Shown here: positions 1 through 10,900 of the stretch, piece after piece
Position numbering within the stretch: the stretch's first letter is position 1
Layout of the letters: each line of letters opens with the position of its first letter
Source: Paragorgia papillata
Lineage: Eukaryota; Cnidaria; Anthozoa; Scleralcyonacea; Coralliidae
Direction of reading: 5' to 3'
NCBI GenBank assembly: GCA_035771165.1
Contig: JAWNZC010000001.1
Span: 5,227,501 to 5,291,500 of the forward strand
Length of the DNA stretch: 64,000 nt
Program-made: the position numbers and the translations under genes
The notes under the pieces: generated by a model
Told to the model about the DNA's origin: nothing
The model's database searches: none
What the model saw: the letters and a program-made list of their open reading frames with translations, nothing else

Positions 1-498
1 GGCATCTTTTTCCTCCTCTCTTTTTCTCTCTCTTTTTCGTCTTCTCTCTTTTTCTCGCCCATCTCCTTTTTACTCTCTCTTTTTTCTCTCAATTTTTTCT
101 CACCTCTTTTTCTCTCTCTTTTTCCTCTCGACTTGTTTTCTCTCTCATTCTATCTCTCCCTCTTTTCTCTCATCTTTTTTCTCTCTCCGTTTTTCTCTCC
201 CTTTTTCTCTCTCTTTTTCTCTCTCATTTTTTCCTCTCTCTTTTTTCCTTTCTCTCTCTTTTTTCTCTTCGTCTTTTTCTCTCTCTTTTTCTCTCTCTTT
301 TTCTCTCTCTTTTTCTCTCTCTTTTTCTCTCCTCTTTTCTCTCTCTTTTTCTCTCTCTTTTTCTCTCTCTTTTTCTCTCCTCTCTCTCTCTCTCCCTTTT
401 TCTCCTCTCTTTTTCTCTCTCTCTTTCTCTCGAGCTCTTTATCTCTCCTCTCTCTCTCTCTCTCTCTTCTATCTCTCTCTCCTCTCCTTCTCTCCTCG

Positions 499-533
<35 letters not shown>

Positions 534-542
534 CTCTCTCAC

Positions 543-573
<31 letters not shown>

Positions 574-596
574 AGTCTCTCTCTCTCTCTGTCTAA
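1..596. repeat. CT-rich polypyrimidine microsatellite inside an intron
   Basis: Nearly every base on the + strand is C or T. The left part is a degenerate CTCTTTTT repeat and the right part, from about 380, is mostly (CT)n. It ends about 30 bases before a clear splice acceptor (TTTATTTCAG at 614-623), so it lies in the intron upstream of the exon at 624-680, pyrimidines on the transcribed sense strand. Long open frames made of S/L/F or R/E/K across this tract are composition artefacts. The repeat continues to the window edge, so its full length is unknown. Confidence 0.95.
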
Positions 597-623
597 ATAT
601 ATATATATTGTCTTTTATTTCAG

Positions 624-680
624 TTTAAAGTAAATGGAAAATGGTGCACGTGGATTGATTATGCCAAATTTCATGAACTG
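624..680 (+). CDS. Penultimate coding exon of an unidentified gene (5' part outside the window)
   Basis: A 57-bp exon too short to appear as a long open frame. It is preceded by a textbook acceptor (TTTATTTCAG) and followed by a donor (CTG|GTATGT at 678-686). Read in phase 0 it gives 19 residues, FKVNGKWCTWIDYAKFHEL, and it splices in the same phase to the exon at 1147. The composition (Trp, Cys, Tyr, charged residues) looks like real protein and not low-complexity sequence. I do not recognise the family. The rest of the gene lies to the left of the window. Support is from splice sites and frame continuity only. Confidence 0.6.
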
Positions 681-1146
681 GTATGTAGAATGATTGTCTA
701 CCGTAGAATCCCCGAAAGTACCCCCCCCCCAGAAAGTAGCGCCACCCCCGTGAGTAGCGGTCTCCTGAAAAGAGCGCGCTCCCACGTGATATAGTGATGA
801 TAAAATGACTTGAAAGAAGAAGGAAAAATCAAACCAAAAACCCGATTTTAATTATAAGATTGAAAACTACAAGTTACTATAACTTATCCATTGACGTGAT
901 TGACAAGGGTTTTGACAGGATATATTCACACAATTAATGTACAAATAGTAAATAATCATGCCTCTTGCTCTACTGATGTGACCAAACTGTCAATGCAATT
1001 CAAAGTGCCTCATATACAGCAAGTGGAGATGACCACTCTATAGGTGACCACATATATATGACCACACAATATATAGGCCAGTGTGTGCCACTAATACGTC
1101 ACTAAGTTGTATGACAGGGTGTTGATTGCATAATGGTCTTCTTTAG
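681..1146 (+). other. GT-AG intron of the unidentified + strand gene
   Basis: 466 bases between the donor GTATGT at 681 and the acceptor TTCTTTAG ending at 1146. It contains a C10 run (about 721-731) and otherwise unremarkable AT-rich sequence. I see no gene or mobile element in it. The intron is inferred because the flanking exons are in the same phase and the open frame stops just before each acceptor. Confidence 0.55.
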
Positions 1147-1311
1147 GCTAAAGAGTATGAAAGTTCAAATGGAAAGAAAACATTCAGCTCTCTGGACTAT
1201 ATGGACGAGACCCCAAGTTGGGCAGTCTTTGGAAACAACCACCGAGGTTTTGATCCAAATGAGACGAGATGGTTTCGCAAAGGCAAGAGGAAGGATATAT
1301 CTGGATGCTAA
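1147..1311 (+). CDS. Last coding exon of an unidentified gene
   Basis: After the acceptor TTCTTTAG, the phase-0 frame runs 54 codons to TAA at 1309-1311. The protein starts AKEYESSNGKKTF, continues with DETPSWAVFGNNHRGF and ends in a basic tail, WFRKGKRKDISGC. Joined to the exon at 624-680 this gives about 73 C-terminal residues. A longer ATG-initiated frame at 1133-1369 overlaps it in another phase, but that frame has no splice support and looks like a shadow. The family is not recognised. The basic tail ending in Cys is what can be seen, and no function is proposed. Confidence 0.6.
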   Translation, partial: AKEYESSNGKKTFSSLDYMDETPSWAVFGNNHRGFDPNETRWFRKGKRKDISGC

Positions 1312-1619
1312 ATGTATGAGAAACTTTGTTTATAATTATGATATTAGTATTAAAGCGCATATGATATAAAAAATTAACTTTGTTTTATTTGAAAGAACAC
1401 TTAAAATAACAAAGTAACATCTTTTGTAGTTTTTGGTTTCGTTGCCTCGTTTTTGAGATATTTCAGTTTGTTTGATATGTAAATGTCACATGTGGTGTCG
1501 TACATGTACATATTAGGAACTTTAAGCCGTAATCAAACCAGAACGCAAGTCATTGGAAGTTGGCAATCACAAATTTCTGTGCCGGTCGTTCGAACACCCA
1601 AATTAACAAAATAAAGGTT
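1312..1619 (+). other. Probable 3' UTR with AATAAA signal
   Basis: Non-coding, AT-rich sequence between the stop codon at 1309-1311 and the first satellite bases. A canonical polyadenylation signal AATAAA lies at 1610-1615, directly before the array border. The gene's transcript would therefore end at or inside the satellite edge. No other feature is seen here. Confidence 0.45.
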
Positions 1620-1627
1620 TCATGAAG

Positions 1628-1957
1628 TTGACCCTAACTCGAAAGTTTCAAAAGTGACCAAAATCGGTCAAAAAGTAAAGGCTAACCCCTTTACTTTTTT
1701 TTTCCCCGGATTTTTTTCCAAAAATCAAAAAAAATATTTTTAGCCAAATTACAGCCTTCTCCTTTTCACAGAAGGTCTAAAACGACTTTCTTTAACCGTT
1801 TTTGACCCTAACTCGAAAGTTTCAAAAGTGACCAAAATCAAAAAAAAATTTTTTAGCCAAAATACAGCCTTCTCCTTTTCACAGAAGCTTCAAAATGACT
1901 TTATTTAACCGTTTTTGACCCTAACTCAAAAGTTTCAAAAGTGACCAAAATCGGTTA
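1628..1957 (-). repeat. Inverted type A satellite monomers at the left array border
   Basis: About two monomers lie in the opposite orientation to the rest of the array. The + strand reads GACCCTAACTC, GGCTAACCCC and CAGCCTTCTCC, the reverse complements of GAGTTAGGGTC, GGGGTTAGCC and GGAGAAGGCTG in the main array. Orientation flips at about 1957-1967, after TCGGTTAC and a T run. The same reversed orientation is found at the far right border (45219-45479). Confidence 0.85.
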
Positions 1958-1967
1958 CTTTTTTTTT

Positions 1968-4900
1968 TAAAGCTTCTGTGAAAAGGAGAAGGCGGTGTAT
2001 TTTGGCTAAAAAAATTTTTTTGGATTTTTTGAAAAAAATCCGGAAAAAAAAAGTAAACGGGTTACCCTTTACTTTTTGACCGATATTGGTCACTTTTGAA
2101 AGTTTTGAGTTAGGGTCAAAAACGGTTAAATAAAGTCGTTTTAAAGCTTCTGTGAAAAGGAGAAGGCTGTAATTTGGCTAAAAATATTTTTTTGGATTTT
2201 TTGAAAAAAATCCGGGGAAAAAAAATAAAGGGGTTAGCCTTTACTTTTTGACCGATTTTGGTCACTTTTGAAACTTTTCAGTTAGGGTCAAAAACGGTTA
2301 AATAAAGTCGTTTTAGACCTTCTGTGAAAAGGAGAAGGCTGTATTTTGGTTAAAAATATTTTTTTGGATTTTTGGAAAAAAATCCGGGAAAAAAAAAGTA
2401 AAGGGGTTAGCCTTTACTTTTTGACCGATTTTGGTCACTTTTGAAACTTTTCAGTTAGGGTCAAAAACGGTTAAATAAAGTCGTTTTAGACCTTCTGTGA
2501 AAAGGAGAAGGCTGTATTTTGGTTAAAAATATTTTTTTGGATTTTTTGAAAAAAATCCGGGGAAAAAAAAGTAAAGGGGTTAGCCTTTACTTTTTGACCG
2601 ATTTTGGTCACTTTTGAAACTTTTCAGTTAGGGTCAAAAACGGTTAAATAAAGTCCTTTTAGACATTCTGTGAAAAGGAGAAGGCTGTATTTTGGTTAAA
2701 AATATTTTTTTTTTGATTTTTGGAAAAAAAATCCGGGGAAAAAAAAGTAAAGGGGTTAGCCTTTACTTTTTGACCGATTTTGGTCACTTTTGAAACTTTT
2801 CAGTTAGGGTCAAAAACGGTTAAATAAAGTCGTTTTTAGACATTCTGTGAAAAGGAGAAGGCTGTATTTTGGTTTAAAAATATTTTTTTTGGATTTTTTG
2901 AAAAAAAATCCCGGGAAAAAAAAGTAAAGGGGTTAGCCTTTACTTTTTGACCGATTTTGGTCACTTTTGAAACTTTTCAGTTAGGGTCAAAAACGGTTAA
3001 ATAAAGTCGTTTTAGACATTCTGTGAAAAGGAGAAGGCTGTATTTTGGTTAAAAATATTTTTTTGGATTTTTTGAAAAAAAATCCGGGAAAAAAAAAGTA
3101 AAAGGGGTTAGCCTTTACTTTTTGACCGATTTTGGTCACTTTTGAAACTTTTCAGTTAGGGTCAAAAACGGTTAAATAAAGTCGTTTTAGACCTTCTGTG
3201 AAAAGGATAAGGCTGTATTTTGGTTAAAAATATTTTTTTGGATTTTTTGAAAAAATCCGGGAAAAAAAGTAAAGGGGTTAGCCATTACTTTTTGACCGAT
3301 TTTGGTCACTTTTGAAACTTTTCAGTTAGGGTCAAAAACGGTTAAATAAAGTCGTTTTAGACCTTCTGTGAAAAGGAGAAGGCTGTATTTTGGTTAAAAA
3401 TATTTTTTTGGATTTTTTGAAAAAAATCCGGGAAAAAAAAAGTAAAGGGGTTAGCCTTTACTTTTTGACCGATTTTGGTCACTTTTGAAACTTTTCAGTT
3501 AGGGTCCAAAAACGGTTAAATAAAGTCCTTTAGACATTCTGTGAAAAGGAGAAGGCTGTATTTTGGTTAAAAATATTTTTTTGGATTTTTGGAAAAAAAA
3601 TCCGGGGAAAAAAAAGTAAAGGGGGTTAGCCTTTACTTTTTGACCGATTTTGGTCACTTTTGAAACTTTTCAGTTAGGGTCAAAAACGGTTAAATAAAGT
3701 CGTTTTAGACATTCTGTGAAAAGGAGAAGGCTGTATTTTGGTTAAAAATATTTTTTTGGATTTTTTGAAAAAAATCCGGGAAAAAAAAAGTAAAGGGGTT
3801 AGCCTCTACTTTTTGACCGATTTTGGTCACTTTTGAAACTTTTCAGTTAGGGTCAAAAACGGTTAAATAAAGTCCTTTTAGACATTCTGTGAAAAGGAGA
3901 AGGCTGTATTTTGGTTAAAAATATTTTTTTGGATTTTTGGAAAAAAAATCCGGGGAAAAAAAAGTAAAGGGGGTTAGCCTTTACTTTTTGACCGATTTTG
4001 GTCACTTTTGAAACTTTTCAGTTAGGGTCAAAAACGGTTAAATAAAGTCGTTTTAGACCTTCTGTGAAAAGGATAAGGCTGTATTTTGGTTAAAAATATT
4101 TTTTTGGATTTTTTGAAAAAAATCCGGAAAAAAAAAGTAAAGGGGTTAGCCTTTACTTTTTGACCGATTTTGGTCACTTTTGAAACTTTTCAGTTAGGGT
4201 CAAAAAACGGTTAAATAAAGTCGTTTTAGGACCTTCTGTGAAAAGGAGAAGGCTGTATTTTGGTTAAAAATATTTTTTTGGATTTTTTGAAAAAAATCCG
4301 GGAAAAAAAAAGTAAAGGGGTTAGCCTTTACTTTTTGACCGATTTTGGTCACTTTTGAAACTTTTCAGTTAGGGTCAAAAACGGTTAAATAAAGTCCTTT
4401 TAGACATTCTGTGAAAAGGAGAAGGCTGTATTTTGGTTAAAAATATTTTTTTGGATTTTTGGAAAAAAAATCCGGGGAAAAAAAAGTAAAGGGGGTTAGC
4501 CTTTACTTTTTGACCGATTTTGGTCACTTTTGAAACTTTTCAGTTAGGGTCAAAAACGGTTAAATAAAGTCGTTTTAGACATTCTGTGAAAAGGAGAAGG
4601 CTGTATTTTGGTTAAAAATATTTTTTTGGATTTTTTGAAAAAAATCCGGGAAAAAAAAAGTAAAGGGGGTTAGCCTTTACTTTTTGACCGATTTTGGTCA
4701 CTTTTGAAACTTTTCAGTTAGGGTCAAAAACGGTTAAATAAAGTCGTTTTAGACCTTCTGTGAAAAGGAGAAGGCTGTATTTTGGTTAAAAATATTTTTT
4801 TGGATTTTTGGAAAAAAATCCGGGAAAAAAAAAGTAAAGGGGTTAGCCTTTACTTTTTGACCGATTTTGGTCACTTTTGAAACTTTTCAGTTAGGGTCAA

Positions 4901-7900
4901 AAACGGTTAAATAAAGTCGTTTTAGACCTTCTGTGAAAAGGAGAAGGCTGTATTTTGGTTAAAAATATTTTTTTGGATTTTTTGAAAAAAATCCGGGGAA
5001 AAAAAAGTAAAGGGGTTAGCCTTTACTTTTTTGACCGATTTTGGTCACTTTTGAAACTTTTCAGTTAGGGTCAAAAACGGTTAAATAAAGTCCTTTTAGA
5101 CATTCTGTGAAAAGGAGAAGGCTGTATTTTGGTTAAAAATATTTTTTTGGATTTTTGGAAAAAAAATCCGGGGAAAAAAAAGTAAAGGGGGTTAGCCTTT
5201 ACTTTTTGACCGATTTTGGTCACTTTTGAAACTTTTCAGTTAGGGTCAAAAACGGTTAAATAAAGTCGTTTTAGACATTCTGTGAAAAGGAGAAGGCTGT
5301 ATTTTGGTTAAAAATATTTTTTTGGATTTTTTGAAAAAAATCCGGGGAAAAAAAAAAGTAAAGGGGTTAGCCTTTACTTTTTGACCGATTTTGGTCACTT
5401 TGAAACTTTTCAGTTAGGGTCAAAAACGGTTAAATAAAGTCGTTTTAGACCTTCTGTGAAAAGGAGAAGCCTGTATTTTGGTTAAAAATATTTTTTTGGA
5501 TTTTTGGAAAAAAATCCGGGAAAAAAAAAGTAAAGGGGTTAGCCTTTACTTTTTGACCGATTTTGGTCACTTTTGAAACTTTTCAGTTAGGGTCAAAAAC
5601 GGTTAAATAAAGTCGTTTTAGACCTTCTGTGAAAAGGAGAAGGCTGTATTTTGGTTAAAAATATTTTTTTGGATTTTTTGAAAAAAATCCGGGAAAAAAA
5701 AAGTAAAGGGGTTAGCCTTTACTTTTTGACCGATTTTGGTCACTTTTGAAACTTTTCAGTTAGGGTCAAAAACGGTTAAATAAAGTCGTTTTAGACCTTC
5801 TGTGAAAAGGAGAAGGCTGTATTTTGGTTAAAAAATATTTTTTTGGATTTTTTGAAAAAAAATCCGGGGAAAAAAAAGTAAAGGGGTTAGCCTTTACTTT
5901 TTGACCGATTTTGGTCACTTTTGAAACTTTTCAGTTAGGGTCAAAAACGGTTAAATAAAGTCGTTTTAGACCTTCTGTGAAAAGGAGAAGGCTGTATTTT
6001 GGTTAAAAATATTTTTTTTGGATTTTTTGAAAAAAATCCGGGAAAAAAAAAAGTAAAGGGGTTAGCCTTTACTTTTTTGACCGATTTTGGTCACTTTTGA
6101 AACTTTTCAGTTAGGGTCAAAAAACGGTTAAATAAAGTCCGTTTTAGACATTCTGTGAAAAAGGAGAAGGCTGTATTTTGGTTAAAAATATTTTTTTTGG
6201 ATTTTTGGAAAAAAAATCCGGGAACAAAAAAGTAAAAGGGGTTAGCCTTTACTTTTTGACCGATTTTGGTCACTTTTGAAACTTTTCAGTTAGGGTCAAA
6301 AACGGTTAAATAAAGTCGTTATTAGACCTTCTGTGAAAAGGAGAAGGCTGTATTTTGGTTAAAAATATTTTTTTTGGATTTTTGGAAAAAAATCCGGGAA
6401 AAAAAAAAGTAAAGGGGTTAGCCTTTACTTTTTGACCGATTTTGGTCACTTTTGAAACTTTTCAGTTAGGGTCAAAAACGGTTAAATAAAGTCGTTTTAG
6501 ACCTTCTGTGAAAAGGAGAAGGCTGTATTTTGGTTAAAAATATTTTTTTGGATTTTTTGAAAAAAATCCGGGAAAAAAAAAGTAAAGGGGTTAGCCTTTA
6601 CTTTTTGACCGATTTTGGTCACTTTTGAAACTTTTCAGTTAGGGTCAAAAACGGTTAAATAAAGTCCTTTTAGACATTCTGTGAAAAGGAGAAGGCTGTA
6701 TTTTGGTTAAAAATATTTTTTTTGATTTTTGGAAAAAAAATCCGGGGAAAAAAAAGTAAAGGGGGTTAGCCTTTACTTTTTGACCGATTTTTGGGTCACT
6801 TTTGAAACTTTTCAGTTAGGGTCAAAAACGGTTAAATAAAGTCGTTTTAGACCTTCTGTGAAAAGGAGAAGGCTGTATTTTGGTTAAAAATATTTTTTTG
6901 GATTTTTGGAAAAAAAATCCGGGGAAAAAAAGTAAAGGGGGTTAGCCTTTACTTTTTGACCGATTTTGGTCACTTTTGAAACTTTTCAGTTAGGGTCAAA
7001 AACGGTTAAATAAAGTCGTTTTAGACCTTCTGTGAAAAGGAGAAGGCTGTATTTTGGTTAAAAATTTTTTTTTGGATTTTTTGAAAAAAATCCGGGAAAA
7101 AAAAAGTAAAGGGGTTAGCCTTTACTTTTTGACCGATTTTGGTCACTTTTGAAACTTTTCAGTTAGGGTCAAAAACGGTTAAATAAAGTCGTTTTAGACC
7201 TTCTGTGAAAAGGAGAAGCCTGTATTTTGGTTAAAAATATTTTTTTGGATTTTTTGAAAAAAAATCCGGGAAAAAAAAGTAAAGGGGTTAGCCTTTACTT
7301 TTTGACCGATTTTGGTCACTTTTGAAACTTTTCAGTTAGGGTCAAAAACGGTTAAATAAAGTCGTTTTAGACCTTCTGTGAAAAGGAGAAGGCTTGTATT
7401 TTGGTTAAAAATATTTTTTGGATTTTTTGAAAAAAAATCCGGGGAAAAAAAAGTAAAAGGGGTTAGCCTTTACTTTTTTGACCGATTTTGGTCACTTTTG
7501 AAACTTTTCAGTTAGGGTCAAAAACGGTTAAATAAAGTCGTTTTAGACATTCTGTGAAAAGGAGAAGGCTGTATTTATGGTTAAAAATATTTTTTTGGAT
7601 TTTTGGAAAAAAAAATCCGGGGAAAAAAAAAGTAAAGGGGGTTAGCCTTTACTTTTTGACCGATTTTGGTCACTTTTGAAACTTTTCAGTTAGGGTCAAA
7701 AACGGTTAAATAAAGTCGTTTTAGACCTTCTGTGAAAAGGAGAAGGCTGTATTTTGGTTAAAAATATTTTTTGGATTTTGGGAAAAAAATCCGTGAAAAA
7801 AAAAGTAAAGGGGTTAGCCTTTACTTTTTGACCGATTTTGGTCACTTTTGAAACTTTTCAGTTAGGGTCAAAAACGGTTAAATAAAGTCGTTTTAGACCT

Positions 7901-10900
7901 TCTGTGAAAAGGAGAAGGCTGTATTTTGGTTAAAAATATTTTTTTGGATTTTTTGAAAAAAATCCGGGAAAAAAAAAGTAAAGGGGTTAGCCTTTACTTT
8001 TTGACCGATTTTGGTCACTTTTGAAACTTTTCAGTTAGGGTCGAAAAACGGTTAAATAAAGTCGTTTTAGACCTTCTGTGAAAAGGAGAAGGCTGTATTT
8101 TTGGTTAAAAATATTTTTTTTGGATTTTTTGAAAAAAAATCCGGGGAAAAAAAAGTAAAAGGGTTAGCCTTTACTTTTTGACCGATTTTGGTCACTTTTG
8201 AAACTTTTCAGTTAGGGTCAAAAACGGTTAAATAAAGTCGTTTTAGACCTTCTGTGAAAAGGAGAAGGCTGTATTTTGGTTAAAAAATATTTTTTTGGAT
8301 TTTTTTGAAAAAAAATCCGGGAAAAAAAAAAGTAAAGGGGTTAGCCTTTACTTTTTGACCGATTTTGGTCACTTTTGAAACTTTTCAGTTAGGGTCAAAA
8401 ACGGTTAAATAAAGTCGTTTTAGACCTTCTGTGAAAAGGAGAAGGCTGTATTTTGGTTAAAAATATTTTTTTGGATTTTTTGAAAAAAATCCGGGGAAAA
8501 AAAAAGTAAAGGGGTTAAGCCTTTACTTTTTGACCGATTTTGGTCACTTTTGAAAACTTTTTCAGTTAGGTCAAAAACGGTTAAATAAAGTCGTTTTTAG
8601 ACCTTCTGTGAAAAGAGAAGGCTGTATTTTGGTTAAAAATATTTTTTTGGATTTTTTTGAAAAAAATCCGGGAAAAAAAAAGTAAAGGGGTTAGCCTTTA
8701 CTTTTTGACCGATTTTGGTCACTTTTGAAACTTTTCAGTTAGGGTCAAAAACGGTTAAATAAAGTCGTTTTAGACATTCTGTGAAAAGGAGAAGGCTGTA
8801 TTTTGGTTAAAAATATTTTTTTGGATTTTTGGAAAAAAAATCCGGGGAAAAAAAAGTAAAGGGGTTAGCCTTTACTTTTTGACCGATTTTGGTCACTTTT
8901 GAAACTTTTCAGTTAGGGTCAAAAACGGTTAAATAAAGTCGTTTTTAGACATTCTGTGAAAAGGAGAAGGCTGTATTTTGGTTAAAAATTTTTTTTTGGA
9001 TTTTTTTAAAAAAATCCGGGAAAAAAAAAGTAAAGGGGTTAGCCTTTACTTTTTGACCGATTTTGGTCACTTTTGAAACTTTTCAGTTAGGGTCAAAAAC
9101 GGTTAAATAAAGTCGTTTTAGACATTCTGTGAAAAGGAGAAGGCTGTATTTTGGTTTAAAAATATTTTTTTGGATTTTTGGAAAAAAAAATCCGGGGAAA
9201 AAAAAAAAAAAGTAAAGGGGTTAGCCTTTACTTTTTGACCGATTTTGGTCACTTTTGAAACTTTTCAGTTAGGGTCAAAACGGTTAAATAAAGTCGTTTT
9301 AGACATTCTGTGAAAAGGAGAAGGCTGTATTTTGGTTAAAAATATTTTTTTTGGATTTTTTGAAAAAAAATACCGGGAAAAAAAAAGTAAAGGGGTTAGC
9401 CTTTACTTTTTGACCGATTTTGGTCACTTTTGAAACTTTTCAGTTAGGGTCAAAAACGGTTAAAATAAAGTCGTTTTAGACCTTCTGTGAAAAGGAGAAG
9501 CCTGTATTTTGGTTAAAAATATTTTTTTTGGATTTTTGGAAAAAAATCCGGGAAAAAAAAAGTAAAGGGGTTAGCCTTTACTTTTTGACACGATTTTGGT
9601 CACTTTTGAAAACTTTTCAGTTAGGGTCAAAAACGGTTAAATTAAAGTCCGTTTTAGACCTTCTGTGAAAAGGAGAAGGCTGTATTTTGGTTAAAAATAT
9701 TTTTTTTGGATTTTTTGAAAAAAATCCGGGGAAAAAAAAGTAAAGGGGTTAGCCTTTACTTTTTTGACCGATTTTGGTCACTTTTGAAACTTTTCAGTTA
9801 GGGTCAAAAACGGTTAAATAAAGTCGTTTTTAGACATTCTGTGAAATAGGAGAAGGCTGTATTTTGGTTAAAAATATTTTCTTTGGATTTTTTGGAAAAA
9901 AAATCCGGGAAAAAAAAAAGTAAAGGGGTTAGCCTTTTACTTTTTGACCGATTTTTGGTCACTTTTGAAACTTTTCAGTTAGGGTCAAAAACGGTTAAAT
10001 AAAGTCGTTTTAGACATTCTGTGAAAAGGAGAAGGCTGTATTTTGGTTAAAAATATTTTTTTGGATTTTTTGAAAAAAATCCGGGGAAAAAAAAGTAAAG
10101 GGGTTAGCCTTTACTTTTTGACCGATTTTGGTCACTTTTGAAACTTTTCAGTTAGGGTCAAAAACGGTTAAATAAAGTCGTTTTAGACCTTCTGTGAAAA
10201 GGAGAAGGCTGTATTTTGGTTAAAAAATTTTTTTTTGATTTTTTGAAAAAAAATCCGGGGAAAAAAAAGTAAAGGGGTTAGCCTTTACTTTTTGACCGAT
10301 TTTGGTCACTTTTGAAACTTTTCAGTTAGGGTCAAAAACGGTTAAATAAAGTCGTTTTAGACATTCTGTGAAAAGCAGAAGGCTGTATTTTGGTTAAAAA
10401 TATTTTTTTGGATTTTTTGAAAAAAATCCTGGAAAAAAAAAGTAAAGGGGTTAGCCTTTACTTTTTGACCGATTTTGGTCACTTTTGAAACTTTTCAGTT
10501 AGGGTCAAAAACGGTTAAATAAAGTCGATTTTAGACCTTCTGTGAAAAGGAGAAGGCTGTATTTTGGTTAAAAAATTTTTTTTTGATTTTTTGGAAAAAA
10601 TCCGTGGAAAAAAAAGTAAAAGGGTTAGCCTTTACTTTTTGACCGATTTTGGTCACTTTTGAAACTTTTCAGTTAGGGTCAAAAACGGTTAAATAAAGTC
10701 GTTTTAGACCTTCTGTGAAAAGGAGAAGGCTGTATTTTGGTTAAAAATATTTTTTTGGATTTTTTGAAAAAAATCCGGGAAAAAAAAAGTAAAGGGGTTA
10801 GCCTTTACTTTTTGACCGATTTTGGTCACTTTTGAAACTTTTCAGTTAGGGTCAAAAACGGTTAAATAAAGTCGTTTTAGACATTCTGTGAAAAGGAGAA

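Noticed and set aside
133..633. Long open frames on both strands in the CT tract
   Set aside because: They consist almost only of S/L/F or R/E/K from (CT)n and CTTTTT repeats. The region behaves as an intronic microsatellite.
1133..1369. 78-codon frame starting at an ATG
   Set aside because: It overlaps the better-supported terminal exon (1147-1311) in another phase and has no splice-site or domain support.
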